A DNA stretch of 64,000 nt, taken from contig JADFXM010000004.1 of NCBI GenBank assembly GCA_015233565.1, positions 186,001 to 250,000 on the forward strand. The letters are read 5' to 3'. This DNA comes from Candidatus Rifleibacteriota bacterium. GTDB lineage: Bacteria; Muiribacteriota; Ozemobacteria; Ozemobacterales; Ozemobacteraceae. Every line of letters starts with the position of its first letter. Position 1 is the stretch's first letter. The notes below the pieces were generated by a model that saw only the letters and a program-made list of their open reading frames with translations, had not been told where the DNA came from and did no database searches. Positions 9,197 to 17,020 of the stretch are shown here, piece by piece. Position numbers and translations under genes: made by a program.

Positions 9197-9802
9197 TCAT
9201 GATTGCTGGCAGTTGATCTGCTTTATCAGTCTTACTGGGAAGAGTTTTGAATTCAACTTAATCGTTTTTCCGGAAATCTCTTTCTTTCCCGGGTTGGATT
9301 TTCCGGAAAATATGGCGTTAATATCTATCCAAAGCCTTTTTACGCCAGAAGCAGTATCCGAAAAAGTTTCCGATTCAACTTTCCAGGAAAGAGAAGCTAC
9401 GTGCCCATTAACGATTGTCCGGGTTCGTCCTTCAAACGTTCTTTTAATTGATGAACCAGAATACTCATACATAACGGGAACAATCTTGGTTCCTTCGGGA
9501 TTCCCAAAAACGTTGAAAGAAATTTTTTCCGGTGTTGCCCCGATCGATTCATTCCAATGATTTTGTGGAAGTCTTTTATCCATGGTTGCATTTATCAGGT
9601 CATTGCGCAACATGGCGAGGAACAATCCGCTTTCCTGCAGGATAACAACCGATTCCTCCCCTTTGTCGAACGATTTTCTAAAACCCGTCATAAGAAAGAT
9701 CAACCCGCCGATAAGGAGAAAAAGAATGACTGAAACAACTAACATTTCAACCATGGTAAAGCCGGACATGAAATGTTTGCCGCATTTCTTAAGGATTTTC
9801 AT
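9197..9802 (-). CDS. Minor pseudopilin, PilW/GspJ-like
   Basis: A prepilin-like protein of about 200 residues. A short basic leader is followed by the prepilin peptidase motif G-FTMVEMLVVSVILFLLIGG, with cleavage after Gly, Phe at +1 and Glu at +5, and one hydrophobic helix. The remainder is a beta-rich globular head that includes 'YEYSGSSIKRTF', a theme common in PilW/GspJ-like proteins. After processing it would join a type IV pilus or type II secretion pseudopilus, probably at the tip. I chose the ATG at 9802; a TTG two codons earlier is possible. The start overlaps the previous gene by 14 bases. It is the last pseudopilin gene before the cyclase pair. Family membership is clear; the exact subunit is inferred. 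Confidence 0.8.
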   Translation of the reverse strand: MKILKKCGKHFMSGFTMVEMLVVSVILFLLIGGLIFLMTGFRKSFDKGEESVVILQESGLFLAMLRNDLINATMDKRLPQNHWNESIGATPEKISFNVFGNPEGTKIVPVMYEYSGSSIKRTFEGRTRTIVNGHVASLSWKVESETFSDTASGVKRLWIDINAIFSGKSNPGKKEISGKTIKLNSKLFPVRLIKQINCQQS

Positions 9803-10277
9803 TTGCAACCAAACTTTTAACCGTAAAGCTCTTTTTTGTCAATCTATCAGGAACCTGCCAGGAGATTGTGACGGAAACTTTTTTCATCCTTAAAAGGTTG
9901 TTCTGAACGATGTCTTCAATCTTCAATTCTCTCTCTATACCGGGAACAGGGCTAATTCGAAACTTGAAGGGGAATGACGGTGAAAGCGGCATGCCCTCCT
10001 GAATTTGTGTGTTATTGAAATTTGCACAAGGAAGCATGGAAAATGGGATGGAAATTGTTTGTTCAAGCAGTTCAAGAGCAGCAGAGTGGGCTTGAAATTC
10101 ATCTACTCCCATTTGAATGCCTCTTGTTCCTGCTGAAAAAGAAAACGCAATTGGAAGTAGTGAAAAACCAAGAATGGCCACTGCAACAAGCAATTCAATG
10201 ATGGAAAACCCTGAGTTTTTTCGCCCAGAATTGAAGTTAAATCTGATAGATTCAAGTATTCGGTTAATTTTTGCCAC
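9789..10277 (-). CDS. Minor pseudopilin, PilV/GspI-like
   Basis: A 162-residue prepilin. A basic leader of about 22 residues ends at the cleavage site, then follows the methylation motif 'GFSIIELLVAVAILGFSL' with Glu at +5 and one hydrophobic helix. The segment after the helix ('AHSAALELLEQTISIP') resembles the PilV/GspI region downstream of the helix. The start is GTG, overlapping the TAG of the upstream gene by one base (TAGTG), which implies coupling. It sits between the large PilX-like gene and the PilW/GspJ-like gene, as expected for a V-W-X minor pilin set. Confidence 0.8.
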   Translation of the reverse strand: MAKINRILESIRFNFNSGRKNSGFSIIELLVAVAILGFSLLPIAFSFSAGTRGIQMGVDEFQAHSAALELLEQTISIPFSMLPCANFNNTQIQEGMPLSPSFPFKFRISPVPGIERELKIEDIVQNNLLRMKKVSVTISWQVPDRLTKKSFTVKSLVANENP

Positions 10278-12397
10278 TATTCAAACCAGTTTTCATCAGT
10301 GGATTCGATCCAGGACTTATAATAATTGAAATATCCGTTAAATACAGGATTTGCAGATTCTCTATATTTAATTTCACCGCCGCTGCAATTTCCGCGAATG
10401 TCAAGGAAATTTACCGCAAGAGAGCCTGAGAAATCAAGTTTTCCTGGCGCTGATAAGTCGGCTTTAGGTGCAACCAAAAACATCTCACAGGGTCTATCAG
10501 AGTTAATTGAGACATTAGTAGCTTCAGGCGCAATAAGAGTCAAAATCTGACCTGTTTTTTTGGTTTCCACCCCTTTGATTAAAACATTTCCATTTTCCAG
10601 GATAATCATTCCACCATCTAAAAGTTGAAGTGATGAATTGCTTGTTCCCGGGGGGATAACGAATGTATCTTTTCTTGGATTCACAATTCTGACAATTCTA
10701 TTCAGCTTAAGAGAATTAGAGTTCTTATCAAAACAATTTTTCCAGAAAGAATCAACATCACTGAATTCTTGCTGAACGCGAGCCCTGACAACATCTAGAA
10801 AAGCCCCAGGGTTGATCGAGCCTTCGTAAATCACCTGTCCATTTCTATCGATTTTGATATTTTCCGAAAGTTCAGGTTTGATTAATTCACGAGTCGGGGG
10901 ATACGTTAGAACTGCCTCAGGGGTTAAAATGTTCTGAATCGAGTTGTAAGAGGTATTATAGGGAACTTCGACAACTGAGGACATGCATAATTTATACTGG
11001 TCATAGTTTTGAAAGAAGCGATTAAATGGAAGAAGAGGAGCACCAAATCGTCTTTTTTTCAAGTCCTCAAGGATTCGGCTTCCGGTTTCAAACTCGCTTT
11101 GGGTTAATGCTGGAAGCAAAAAAGTTGGCGGGGGGTCTTTTACCTCAGAAAACATTTTCAGAACATCGCTTTCTTGAGGGGTGATATCACTATAGGAATA
11201 TCTCGGGAAAATCAGATTGACATTGCCATAAACCATTGTACGGGACTGTTTTCCTTGTTCAGCTTCTCCGAAAAGGTGTAAAATAGACGATTTCGAACCA
11301 TATTTGGGTTTTTCAAGGCTGAGAATATTTCCCAGGAACATGGCATCTGTCTGAGAGGTTCCACTTTTGTCATGAAATCCAGCCAGGATGAATGAATAAT
11401 CAAACAGATAACTTACTGTTCTGACCGGTTGTCCTGGTTGGAGGTCGGGGCGATCCCAGTACCAGGAAAAGGGAGAACCGAAAATTGAGGGAAGTTGCTC
11501 TTTGGTTTTCTTAAATCTTACAGCCTTGAACTTATTAGAATTTGAAACTTCATAAATATGAAAGATTTCACCATATTTTCCAGGGCCGGAGGTTAGATGA
11601 AGATTAATGGGGGTTTTTCCCAGAAAGATTGAGCCTCTTTTCTCAAAAATTTTCTCATCTTTTTCCTCTGAAAGAATTTGAGCTAGAGGCTTCGCTTCCA
11701 ACCTTGAATCAGGGAGGTCATGATTATAGACAATTACCGGACGAGGATCGACATTTATTCCATCATAATCGTTTAAAAGGAGGTTAAACCTATCTGGCTC
11801 TCCGCGTCCAGCATCTTTAACGTGCAAAGTAAATCTGCAATAAACAGGAGGTAAACAATTTCCAACTTTTACCGGTCGATAAACCTGGATTTTTCTTCGA
11901 GAACCGCGGTATTCACCTATGGATTCAACCGATAGATATCCAAATTTTGCTCCAGGGTCCACCCAAGCAGCTTTATTGGTTTCAGTTGGTCTAAACTTTC
12001 TAAACCAAACTTCCACTTTTATTGAAGCAGTTGGATCCATTTCGGTGGCGAACTTGCCCAAATCAGCATTCCAAGTATCTTTCAAGTAAGGCATTAAAGA
12101 AGTATCAGGAAGATTTTCCGGCTTTTCCAACAATTTTCGAATTTCTCCAGCTGAGCCGTTTTCTCCTCCAGCGCTGGCAAGGGATTCTCTTATTGACCTT
12201 ACAGAATAGGCAATCCCACTTTCGGCAAGAAAATGAGCAATTTCGGAGTTGGTAATAATTTGCAGACTGACATTCTCTTGGGATATGAAGAAATAAGTAG
12301 TTAAACCCATTAGGAGGAGAATGGCGGATATTGCTAAGACGAGCATTATCGCAAATCCGGATCGAGTCGTGGGAAAAAAGGAAGATTGCAATGTCAC
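10277..12397 (-). CDS. Large PilX/GspK-like minor pilin
   Basis: A 706-residue protein with a PilX/GspK-type start: short leader, 'SGFAIMLVLAISAILLLM' membrane helix, then 'AHFLAESGIAYSV', the typical 'FxLAEAGI' stretch after the helix. Usual PilX is about 150-200 residues and GspK about 330, so this head domain is unusually large. It contains beta-rich segments such as 'GGMIILENGNVLIKGVETKK' and a late 'CEMFLVAPKADL' region, a layout seen in autotransporter-like or polymer-binding modules. It could be a tip adhesin of the pilus. The start is GTG, overlapping the stop of a frameshifted upstream coding stretch in the sequence GTGA. No enzyme motif is seen. Confidence 0.75.
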   Translation of the reverse strand: MTLQSSFFPTTRSGFAIMLVLAISAILLLMGLTTYFFISQENVSLQIITNSEIAHFLAESGIAYSVRSIRESLASAGGENGSAGEIRKLLEKPENLPDTSLMPYLKDTWNADLGKFATEMDPTASIKVEVWFRKFRPTETNKAAWVDPGAKFGYLSVESIGEYRGSRRKIQVYRPVKVGNCLPPVYCRFTLHVKDAGRGEPDRFNLLLNDYDGINVDPRPVIVYNHDLPDSRLEAKPLAQILSEEKDEKIFEKRGSIFLGKTPINLHLTSGPGKYGEIFHIYEVSNSNKFKAVRFKKTKEQLPSIFGSPFSWYWDRPDLQPGQPVRTVSYLFDYSFILAGFHDKSGTSQTDAMFLGNILSLEKPKYGSKSSILHLFGEAEQGKQSRTMVYGNVNLIFPRYSYSDITPQESDVLKMFSEVKDPPPTFLLPALTQSEFETGSRILEDLKKRRFGAPLLPFNRFFQNYDQYKLCMSSVVEVPYNTSYNSIQNILTPEAVLTYPPTRELIKPELSENIKIDRNGQVIYEGSINPGAFLDVVRARVQQEFSDVDSFWKNCFDKNSNSLKLNRIVRIVNPRKDTFVIPPGTSNSSLQLLDGGMIILENGNVLIKGVETKKTGQILTLIAPEATNVSINSDRPCEMFLVAPKADLSAPGKLDFSGSLAVNFLDIRGNCSGGEIKYRESANPVFNGYFNYYKSWIESTDENWFE

Positions 12398-12540
12398 TTA
12401 TTAACCTGCCTCGAAATATTCAATTCCTGGTATTTTTCTTTGTGCAAGAGGAAGCAACATTCACTAATAGAGTCAGTTCCATCAAACCAACTACGAAACT
12501 CTTCCGGCCTTTTTATCGATAGTGGAAGGGATTTTTCCAA
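12394..12540 (-). CDS. Coding stretch in the gap: frameshifted C-terminus of the PilX-like gene or a small protein
   Basis: The gap between two tightly packed pilin genes holds an open frame of 48 codons from a TTG at 12540, extending in frame to about 12576. It is protein-like ('KRPEEFRSWFDGTDS', 'LLHKEKYQELNISRQVNK') and its TGA overlaps the next gene's GTG in GTGA, as operon genes here often do. No good start codon or binding site is found. If one G were added to the GGGG run at 12566-12569, the preceding gene would read straight into this stretch. The simplest view is therefore a single-base deletion, real or technical, cutting off the C-terminus of the upstream gene. Confidence 0.45.
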   Translation of the reverse strand: MEKSLPLSIKRPEEFRSWFDGTDSISECCFLLHKEKYQELNISRQVNK

Positions 12541-12560
12541 AAAAAGAGGTTTTTTAAGGG

Positions 12561-12998
12561 TTACTCCCCTGAAAAATCAGGCAAAAACTTTACGCTCCAG
12601 TCTGCATTAATATACATGCTTCCTGAAGCCCCGCCACTTATAAGAACCGCTTCAAGCTCTCTGGTGATTCCTTCACCTTCAATCGTTGCGAGAACCCTTT
12701 TTTCGGAGGGCTTAGTAGGAATTTCTTTCATTTTTAGAATTAGGCCAGGAGATATTTCCCGAGTAGCAAAATCCAGTTTCAGATCTTCCGTCTTTGAAGC
12801 TGCCACGCAAGCTTGGTTAAAAGCCATTAATATGGAGGATTCCAGATAATAATCTGCCTGAATTTTGTTAATAGCTGGAACGAAGTTACTTTTCATCTTG
12901 TTAGAACCAAGAATGAAGGTCGAACTCAAAATAACCACACTAAGTAAGGCAGAAACTATCAAATAAAGTGCAATTCCCCTTTTTTCAAAAATATTCAT
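12561..12998 (-). CDS. PilX-like minor pilin, probably truncated by a frameshift
   Basis: A 145-residue protein whose N-terminus 'RGIALYLIVSALLSVVILSS' is the PilX N-terminal helix type (RGxAL). It lacks the usual Glu at +5, as PilX/GspK proteins may, and 'ADYYLESSILMAFNQAC' follows as the region after the helix. The ATG overlaps the stop of the upstream gene in ATGA. The frame ends early at 12561 just after a GGGG run, and the sequence continues as coding in another frame down to 12394. The native protein was probably about 200 residues. Confidence 0.65.
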   Translation of the reverse strand: MNIFEKRGIALYLIVSALLSVVILSSTFILGSNKMKSNFVPAINKIQADYYLESSILMAFNQACVAASKTEDLKLDFATREISPGLILKMKEIPTKPSEKRVLATIEGEGITRELEAVLISGGASGSMYINADWSVKFLPDFSGE

Positions 12999-13456
12999 TT
13001 GGAAATACCTCTGATAGCAAAGGAGGTAAAAAAAGGAAAAGCCATTCGATCAGATGGAACGAATAAAACGGATACCAATGAAGGAAGGTCAGGATGAATC
13101 CAAAATTTTCCTTGGTATAGACCACGAATTAAAGTAGTTTTTTTGCCGTCTTCGTCAAGAAATAGACTTCCATTTTCAACGATATAGGCAACCTGTTTCT
13201 CGTCATTTCTTTTCAACGTAATGGTTGAGCTTGTAACTTGTACACTGTTCGCATAACGAATGTCTTTATCCATTCTGTTCAAAATATTTTGGAAAACAAT
13301 TATTAGTTGAGAAGGCTTGTCATTTGGGATTTTTGCTGGATTCAGGATATTCAAGATGGCGTAAATAGTAGCAAGAAACATTACAATAATAGTTAAAATG
13401 AGGGCTCCTTCAAAACTCAGCAAGCCAACACTATTTTTTTTGTTCATCCTTCTCAT
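12995..13456 (-). CDS. Minor pseudopilin, PilW/GspJ-like
   Basis: A protein of about 153 residues with leader 'MRRMNKKNSVG' and a slightly divergent prepilin motif 'GLLSFEGALILTIIVMFLAT'. Glu is still at +5 and the helix follows. The body has 'MDKDIRYANSVQVTSSTITLKR', the strand-rich pattern found in PilW/GspJ heads ('DlRxA' then an alternating strand). Starts at TTG 13462, ATG 13456 and ATG 13447 are all possible; I took 13456. It overlaps the previous gene by 26 bases and the next by 4. It is probably a structural minor pilin in the second V-W-X set of this operon. Confidence 0.7.
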   Translation of the reverse strand: MRRMNKKNSVGLLSFEGALILTIIVMFLATIYAILNILNPAKIPNDKPSQLIIVFQNILNRMDKDIRYANSVQVTSSTITLKRNDEKQVAYIVENGSLFLDEDGKKTTLIRGLYQGKFWIHPDLPSLVSVLFVPSDRMAFPFFTSFAIRGISK

Positions 13457-14003
13457 TACCAACGCTGCTTTCTTCAGAAAGAGTTTTGATTTCTTTAGAT
13501 AGATTGTTTAGTACAATCAATCGCTCTAAATAGATTCTCTTCTTAATATGATCTTCTTCAAAAATGATGTACACAATTATTTTGTAAAGCGAATCTTCGA
13601 GGAAATACGTATCAACCTGGCATTTAAAAGGTTTCAGGGAAGTATACAATTCGGGAGAATCTTCGGAACTCAGGGTTTTATATTTCCCTTCGAGGAAAGT
13701 GAAATATTCACTGGGAACATCGCCTTGAGAATCAGTCGAAATTATTGATTTTTCAGGGGAAAGCGGGGGAAGTTTATCTGGATTCTTTAAAGAAAGAGCA
13801 ACAATTTTTTCCATTACGTGATGGGCTAAGAGAGTTGCAGAAAACTCCATCTCGCTTCGCTGTTCTGCCATCTTGGTAAGTTTAATAAGGTAAAAAAGAG
13901 GAGCCAGCGAAATGCTCAAAATGCATGCAACCCCTAATAATTCGAGGATGCCAACACCCGATTTTCGTTTTGAAAAGAGTTGATATGAACCGTCTGACAA
14001 CAT
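13431..14003 (-). CDS. Minor pseudopilin, PilV/GspI-like, first gene of the pilin-cyclase operon
   Basis: A 190-residue prepilin: leader of 16 residues, then 'GVGILELLGVACILSISLAP' with Glu at +5 and one hydrophobic helix. 'SATLLAHHVMEKIVALSL' follows, matching the 'A..LA...ME.....' helix of PilV/GspI. It opens a chain of six pilin-like genes and two cyclase genes, all with overlaps or very short gaps. An extended -10 box (TG-T-TATAAT) lies 6 bases upstream of the ATG, so the message may be leaderless. No ribosome binding site is present. Confidence 0.78.
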   Translation of the reverse strand: MLSDGSYQLFSKRKSGVGILELLGVACILSISLAPLFYLIKLTKMAEQRSEMEFSATLLAHHVMEKIVALSLKNPDKLPPLSPEKSIISTDSQGDVPSEYFTFLEGKYKTLSSEDSPELYTSLKPFKCQVDTYFLEDSLYKIIVYIIFEEDHIKKRIYLERLIVLNNLSKEIKTLSEESSVGNEKDEQKK

Positions 14004-14009
14004 AAGAAA

Positions 14010-14017
14010 ATTATAAC
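14010..14017 (-). promoter_or_regulatory. Extended -10 promoter of the pilin-cyclase operon, apparently leaderless
   Basis: TATAAT at 14010-14015 (minus strand) is preceded by TG at the extended -10 position. The region around -35 is only T-rich. The box ends 6 nt before the ATG at 14003, so transcription should start at or beside the first codon. Confidence 0.5.
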
Positions 14018-14127
14018 ATGCCTTAGAAAAAAAGTAACTAATTTAATTGCTAACTTTTATACATTTTTAGAATCGGCAATAAAATGCAATTTTGTTTTTT
14101 TTCAACAATTGGGGTTTAATTTTGTTG

Positions 14128-15201
14128 TCAGTATTCAATGCTTCCACCAAAAACAAAATTTCCCATTCGCTCGTGAGCTATAGCACCTGGTAGTCTTTCG
14201 TAGTCACCATCGGAAATATAAGCCAGGTCGAAAAAAACTGTCTTCTGGTAATTCGCTCTGAAGCCCATACTGAAACGGTCACCATTAAAATCATAAACAA
14301 AATGGAGATGATTGCTAATTGGGAGAGCTCCTCCAACCATGAACCAAACTTGATCAGCATAGCCTAATGCCGTTGAATAGGTGTAATTGTATCCACCAAA
14401 CTTTGCCCTAGCTAGTCTTTCCCAGCCACGATAAGTAAATTTATAAGTGTTAACTCCGAAATTTGCCCCAACACCAACCCATAAAACCGGAACGCCAGTT
14501 TCAACCCAGACTGAACTATAGGCATCCGGGCTAGTAGCGAAGCACCCACCAAGAGTAATATTTCCCGGAACCTGGTATTTTGTTGTGATAAAGACAGGTT
14601 CGGTAATATCAAATTGATCCTGATTTGAAAATGTCTTTTCTAATCCAAGTTCAAAACCTTCTGATACTCCAAAAAGAACTTTTGTGGAAGTATTAAAGTA
14701 GTTATCCGTGCCAACTTTACGGTCAGTTACATCGTATAAATCAATAGGAATTGCATGCACAGCAACTGCAGTCTTTCCTGGCTCAATAACCCCCGGAGAG
14801 GGCACCAAAAACGCACCAGTGCCTCCGCTAATTGAAACTCCCTCTTTCGGATTTTTTCTTTCGCTCAATATTGGCCTTAATCCAGCCGGAATCCTTGTCT
14901 CAGAGGGGAGAGACAAATTATCCTTCTTGTTCTTCTGTTCATTCAAAACTGGTCGTCGAACATCCCGATAGGAGGCATCTGCCTCTTCAGACGATTTTTC
15001 AGACCGTTCTGAAGCTAGATTTTTGGAATCTTTTTTGGAGGAAGTATTTTTTTTCTTGGACTCTGATATCTTTGCAGGTTCACTTGCAACTTCCGTTTTC
15101 AAAAAAGATTGGTACTTGCTCAAATCCAGGCTTGAGCAAATTTCTGAATTCAGCAAGAAAGCAAGAAAAACAGTGATAAAGAAAATTTGATTGCGATTCA
15201 T
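14128..15201 (-). CDS. Outer-membrane beta-barrel-like exported protein
   Basis: A 357-residue protein with a signal peptide (about 1-25, ending 'EICSS'). A disordered Ser/Lys/Glu-rich linker (30-115) is followed by a C-terminal half of alternating amphipathic strands with many aromatic residues ('TKVLFGVSEGFELGLEKTF', 'DQVWFMVGGAL', 'HLHFVYDFNGDRFSMGF'). The protein ends in an aromatic Tyr, as many outer-membrane barrels do. The number of strands (about 10-12) suggests a small barrel. The charged linker could cross the periplasm or bind peptidoglycan. It is transcribed on the same strand just upstream of the pilin operon but with its own gap. Function is unknown. Confidence 0.6.
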   Translation of the reverse strand: MNRNQIFFITVFLAFLLNSEICSSLDLSKYQSFLKTEVASEPAKISESKKKNTSSKKDSKNLASERSEKSSEEADASYRDVRRPVLNEQKNKKDNLSLPSETRIPAGLRPILSERKNPKEGVSISGGTGAFLVPSPGVIEPGKTAVAVHAIPIDLYDVTDRKVGTDNYFNTSTKVLFGVSEGFELGLEKTFSNQDQFDITEPVFITTKYQVPGNITLGGCFATSPDAYSSVWVETGVPVLWVGVGANFGVNTYKFTYRGWERLARAKFGGYNYTYSTALGYADQVWFMVGGALPISNHLHFVYDFNGDRFSMGFRANYQKTVFFDLAYISDGDYERLPGAIAHERMGNFVFGGSIEY

Positions 15202-15421
15202 GCCCCAATTATCGGAAGCTTACTTTTTTTTCCGAAGAATAAGATTAGTTAAGTTTGAAAATTTTTGAACTTTGCTTTGAACAAAATTTAGTACCTTCAA
15301 ATTTTTTTTATACCAACTTCAATGTGCCTTTCAAGGAATCCTGAAATAAGCAAAAAAAATTCGACCTGATTTTCTCCTAAAAATTAAATTTATTCGTTTA
15401 GCCTGATAAATTTTCAATTTC

Positions 15422-15450
15422 TTGACAAGTACGTTGAGCACTTCTATAAT
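15422..15450 (+). promoter_or_regulatory. Sigma70-type promoter of the PTS/ABC sugar operon
   Basis: A perfect TTGACA (15422-15427) and a perfect TATAAT (15445-15450) are separated by 17 bp, giving a start near 15457 and a leader of about 23 nt before the ATG at 15480. No further regulatory hairpin is visible in so short a leader. The rest of the 15202-15479 gap holds nothing else that I can support. Confidence 0.85.
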
Positions 15451-15479
15451 GAAAAAATTATTTTGAAAGCCGATTAAAA

Positions 15480-15938
15480 ATGACGGAATTCTTATTGGAT
15501 CATTTTCTCTATCAAGAGGGTCGCCTGTCTTTAAGCAAGGCAGCTTTGCTGTTAGCAATGGTTGAAAATGATCTTGACGATGAGATGACTGAGCGCCTCC
15601 GCAAATTTAATATCCATTCAGTAGTAACTAGAGCAGGCGGAAGTGGTGACAACCTGAAAGCAAAAATTCTGCGAAATGCGTTTGGTGCAGCTGAAAAGAG
15701 TGGTTTACTTTCAGTTTCTCCCCGGAACCGATATGCGATAACCAAACTGGTTGAAGAAATTCTTCGATCATTTGATAGCCCAATCCTAGAAGTTGCTGGT
15801 GGTGGACTAAAGATTGCTCTGGTGTTCAAGGATAGCCATCTAGCGATGGGAATATATGGAACTCTTGGCATCCCCGGAATGGATGTAGATTTTGAAGTAT
15901 CTGTTTCCCGAACACTACATTATTACCTGGAGGAATAG
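15480..15938 (+). CDS. HutP-like protein, probable RNA-binding regulator
   Basis: A 152-residue protein that I match to the HutP family (B. subtilis HutP is an RNA-binding antiterminator of 148 residues). The middle reads 'VVTRAGGSGDNLKAKILRNAFGAAEKSGLL', like the family's 'VxxVGGS..dl..KVv.aA..AAkr.Gvi'. The end reads 'GGGLKIALVFKDSHLAMGIYG', like 'GGKIGIArxGeHisVAifxGIG'. The two histidines that coordinate metal and L-histidine in HutP appear to be missing (the region reads 'SPRNRYAITKLVEEIL'), so the ligand must differ. It is the first gene of a sugar PTS operon, which suggests a sensor of sugar or phosphorylation state. The family call is by eye. Confidence 0.5.
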   Translation: MTEFLLDHFLYQEGRLSLSKAALLLAMVENDLDDEMTERLRKFNIHSVVTRAGGSGDNLKAKILRNAFGAAEKSGLLSVSPRNRYAITKLVEEILRSFDSPILEVAGGGLKIALVFKDSHLAMGIYGTLGIPGMDVDFEVSVSRTLHYYLEE

Positions 15939-15939
15939 C

Positions 15940-16356
15940 GTGATCGGAATTGTAGTCATTACGCACGGGAATTTTTCCCTTGAATTACTTGAAACTGTTA
16001 AATTAATCATGGGTGAGCAAAAAAACGTCAGTTCGGTTACTTTCTCACCTCGAGAATCAATAGAAACCTTAAGAGAGAAGGCTCTGATAGAGATAAACAA
16101 GTTTAAGGATACGGGTTGTTTAGTGTTGACTGACGTAATTGGGGGAAGTGCAACCAACATTTGCGTAGACTTCATAAAAATGGATCAAGTCAGAGTGGTT
16201 ACGGGAGTTAACCTCCCAATGGTAATGGAAGCCTTGCAGCACAGGGAAAAGTTAGCAGTTGTAGATCTTTCGCGGAAAGCCAGAGAAGGAGCTTCCAAGG
16301 GAATAATAGATTTATCTGAATTCTTTTTGGAGAGATCCAAGAAAAAGAAATTATAA
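15940..16356 (+). CDS. PTS EIIA component, mannose/fructose/sorbose family
   Basis: A 138-residue cytoplasmic EIIA of the mannose-type phosphotransferase system. It accepts phosphate from HPr on His9 ('VVITHGNFSLELLET', the family's active site) and passes it to EIIB. The 'CLVLTDVIGGSATN' segment is the typical GG-S loop. I chose the GTG at 15940: it has GGAGG at 15929-15933 with ideal spacing and follows the HutP-like stop at 15938. The longer frame from 15892 would lie inside that gene. EIIB, EIIC, EIID, HPr and EI all follow in the same operon. Confidence 0.92.
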   Translation: MIGIVVITHGNFSLELLETVKLIMGEQKNVSSVTFSPRESIETLREKALIEINKFKDTGCLVLTDVIGGSATNICVDFIKMDQVRVVTGVNLPMVMEALQHREKLAVVDLSRKAREGASKGIIDLSEFFLERSKKKKL

Positions 16357-16375
16357 TAAGATAGACATGTAAACT

Positions 16376-16549
16376 ATGCAAATTTATGATTATTTCAGCT
16401 TTGCTCAGTACAAGCTCTACGACTTCGTTCAGAACAATTTCTTCGACAAATTAAGCGCAAGTAGGTCCGTGAAAAGAGTTCTCGAAAGAACATATTACCC
16501 GGAAACATTGAGTAAGAAACAATTTTTAAAAATTTCAGGAAATAAGTAA
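16376..16549 (+). CDS. Small protein of 57 residues between EIIA and EIIB
   Basis: An open frame of 57 codons (MQIYDYFSFAQYKLYDFVQN...) fills the gap between EIIA and EIIB. Its TAA overlaps the ATG of EIIB (TAATG), so translation of EIIB is probably coupled to it. The residue composition is protein-like, aromatic at the start and basic towards the end ('SVKRVLERTYYPETLSKKQF'). Only a weak binding site is seen before its ATG. I recognise no family. It might be a small PTS accessory protein, or only a coupling leader. Confidence 0.45.
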   Translation: MQIYDYFSFAQYKLYDFVQNNFFDKLSASRSVKRVLERTYYPETLSKKQFLKISGNK

Positions 16550-17010
16550 TGGAACAGATAAAAATTAAGCTGCTAAGAATCGACGACAGATTGATTCATG
16601 GACAAGTAATAGTGGGATGGTTACCGGTTTTGTTGGTAAAAGCTTTAGCAGTCGGGAATGAAAAGATTTTCCAGGATTTGATGCGGCAGGAGATGATGAA
16701 ACTTTCAATTCCCAGCTCAATCGAACTGATTTTTTTCAGTCCAAGCTCGCCCCAACAAATTCCCTATGAAACATTACTTCTTGTTTCATCTCCACGAGAC
16801 GCTTGGCAATGCCTCCAATCTGGAATTATTCCAGAGCAAATCAATGTCGGTGGATTACATGCACGCCCTGGAAAGACCGAGCTTCTTGAGGCTTTACATC
16901 TTGACGATGAAGATAGAGAATTTTTTACTCGTTTGGTTGATGGAGGGCATATGCCCTTTTTTCAGCCTACACCTCAAAATAATCCTGTTAATATGAGCGA
17001 CATTCTTTAA
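16549..17010 (+). CDS. PTS EIIB component, mannose/fructose/sorbose family
   Basis: A 153-residue cytoplasmic EIIB that takes phosphate from EIIA on His17 ('LLRIDDRLIHGQVIVGW', the family's fingerprint) and transfers it to the sugar as it passes through EIIC/EIID. The length is normal for the family (about 155-165). 'INVGGLHARPGKTELL' is the conserved GGxH segment. The ATG overlaps the stop of the preceding 57-residue ORF. Which sugar is taken up cannot be read from EIIB alone; mannose, fructose, sorbose and N-acetylgalactosamine/glucosamine are all possible. Confidence 0.93.
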   Translation: MEQIKIKLLRIDDRLIHGQVIVGWLPVLLVKALAVGNEKIFQDLMRQEMMKLSIPSSIELIFFSPSSPQQIPYETLLLVSSPRDAWQCLQSGIIPEQINVGGLHARPGKTELLEALHLDDEDREFFTRLVDGGHMPFFQPTPQNNPVNMSDIL

Positions 17011-17020
17011 GGAGAAAAAA

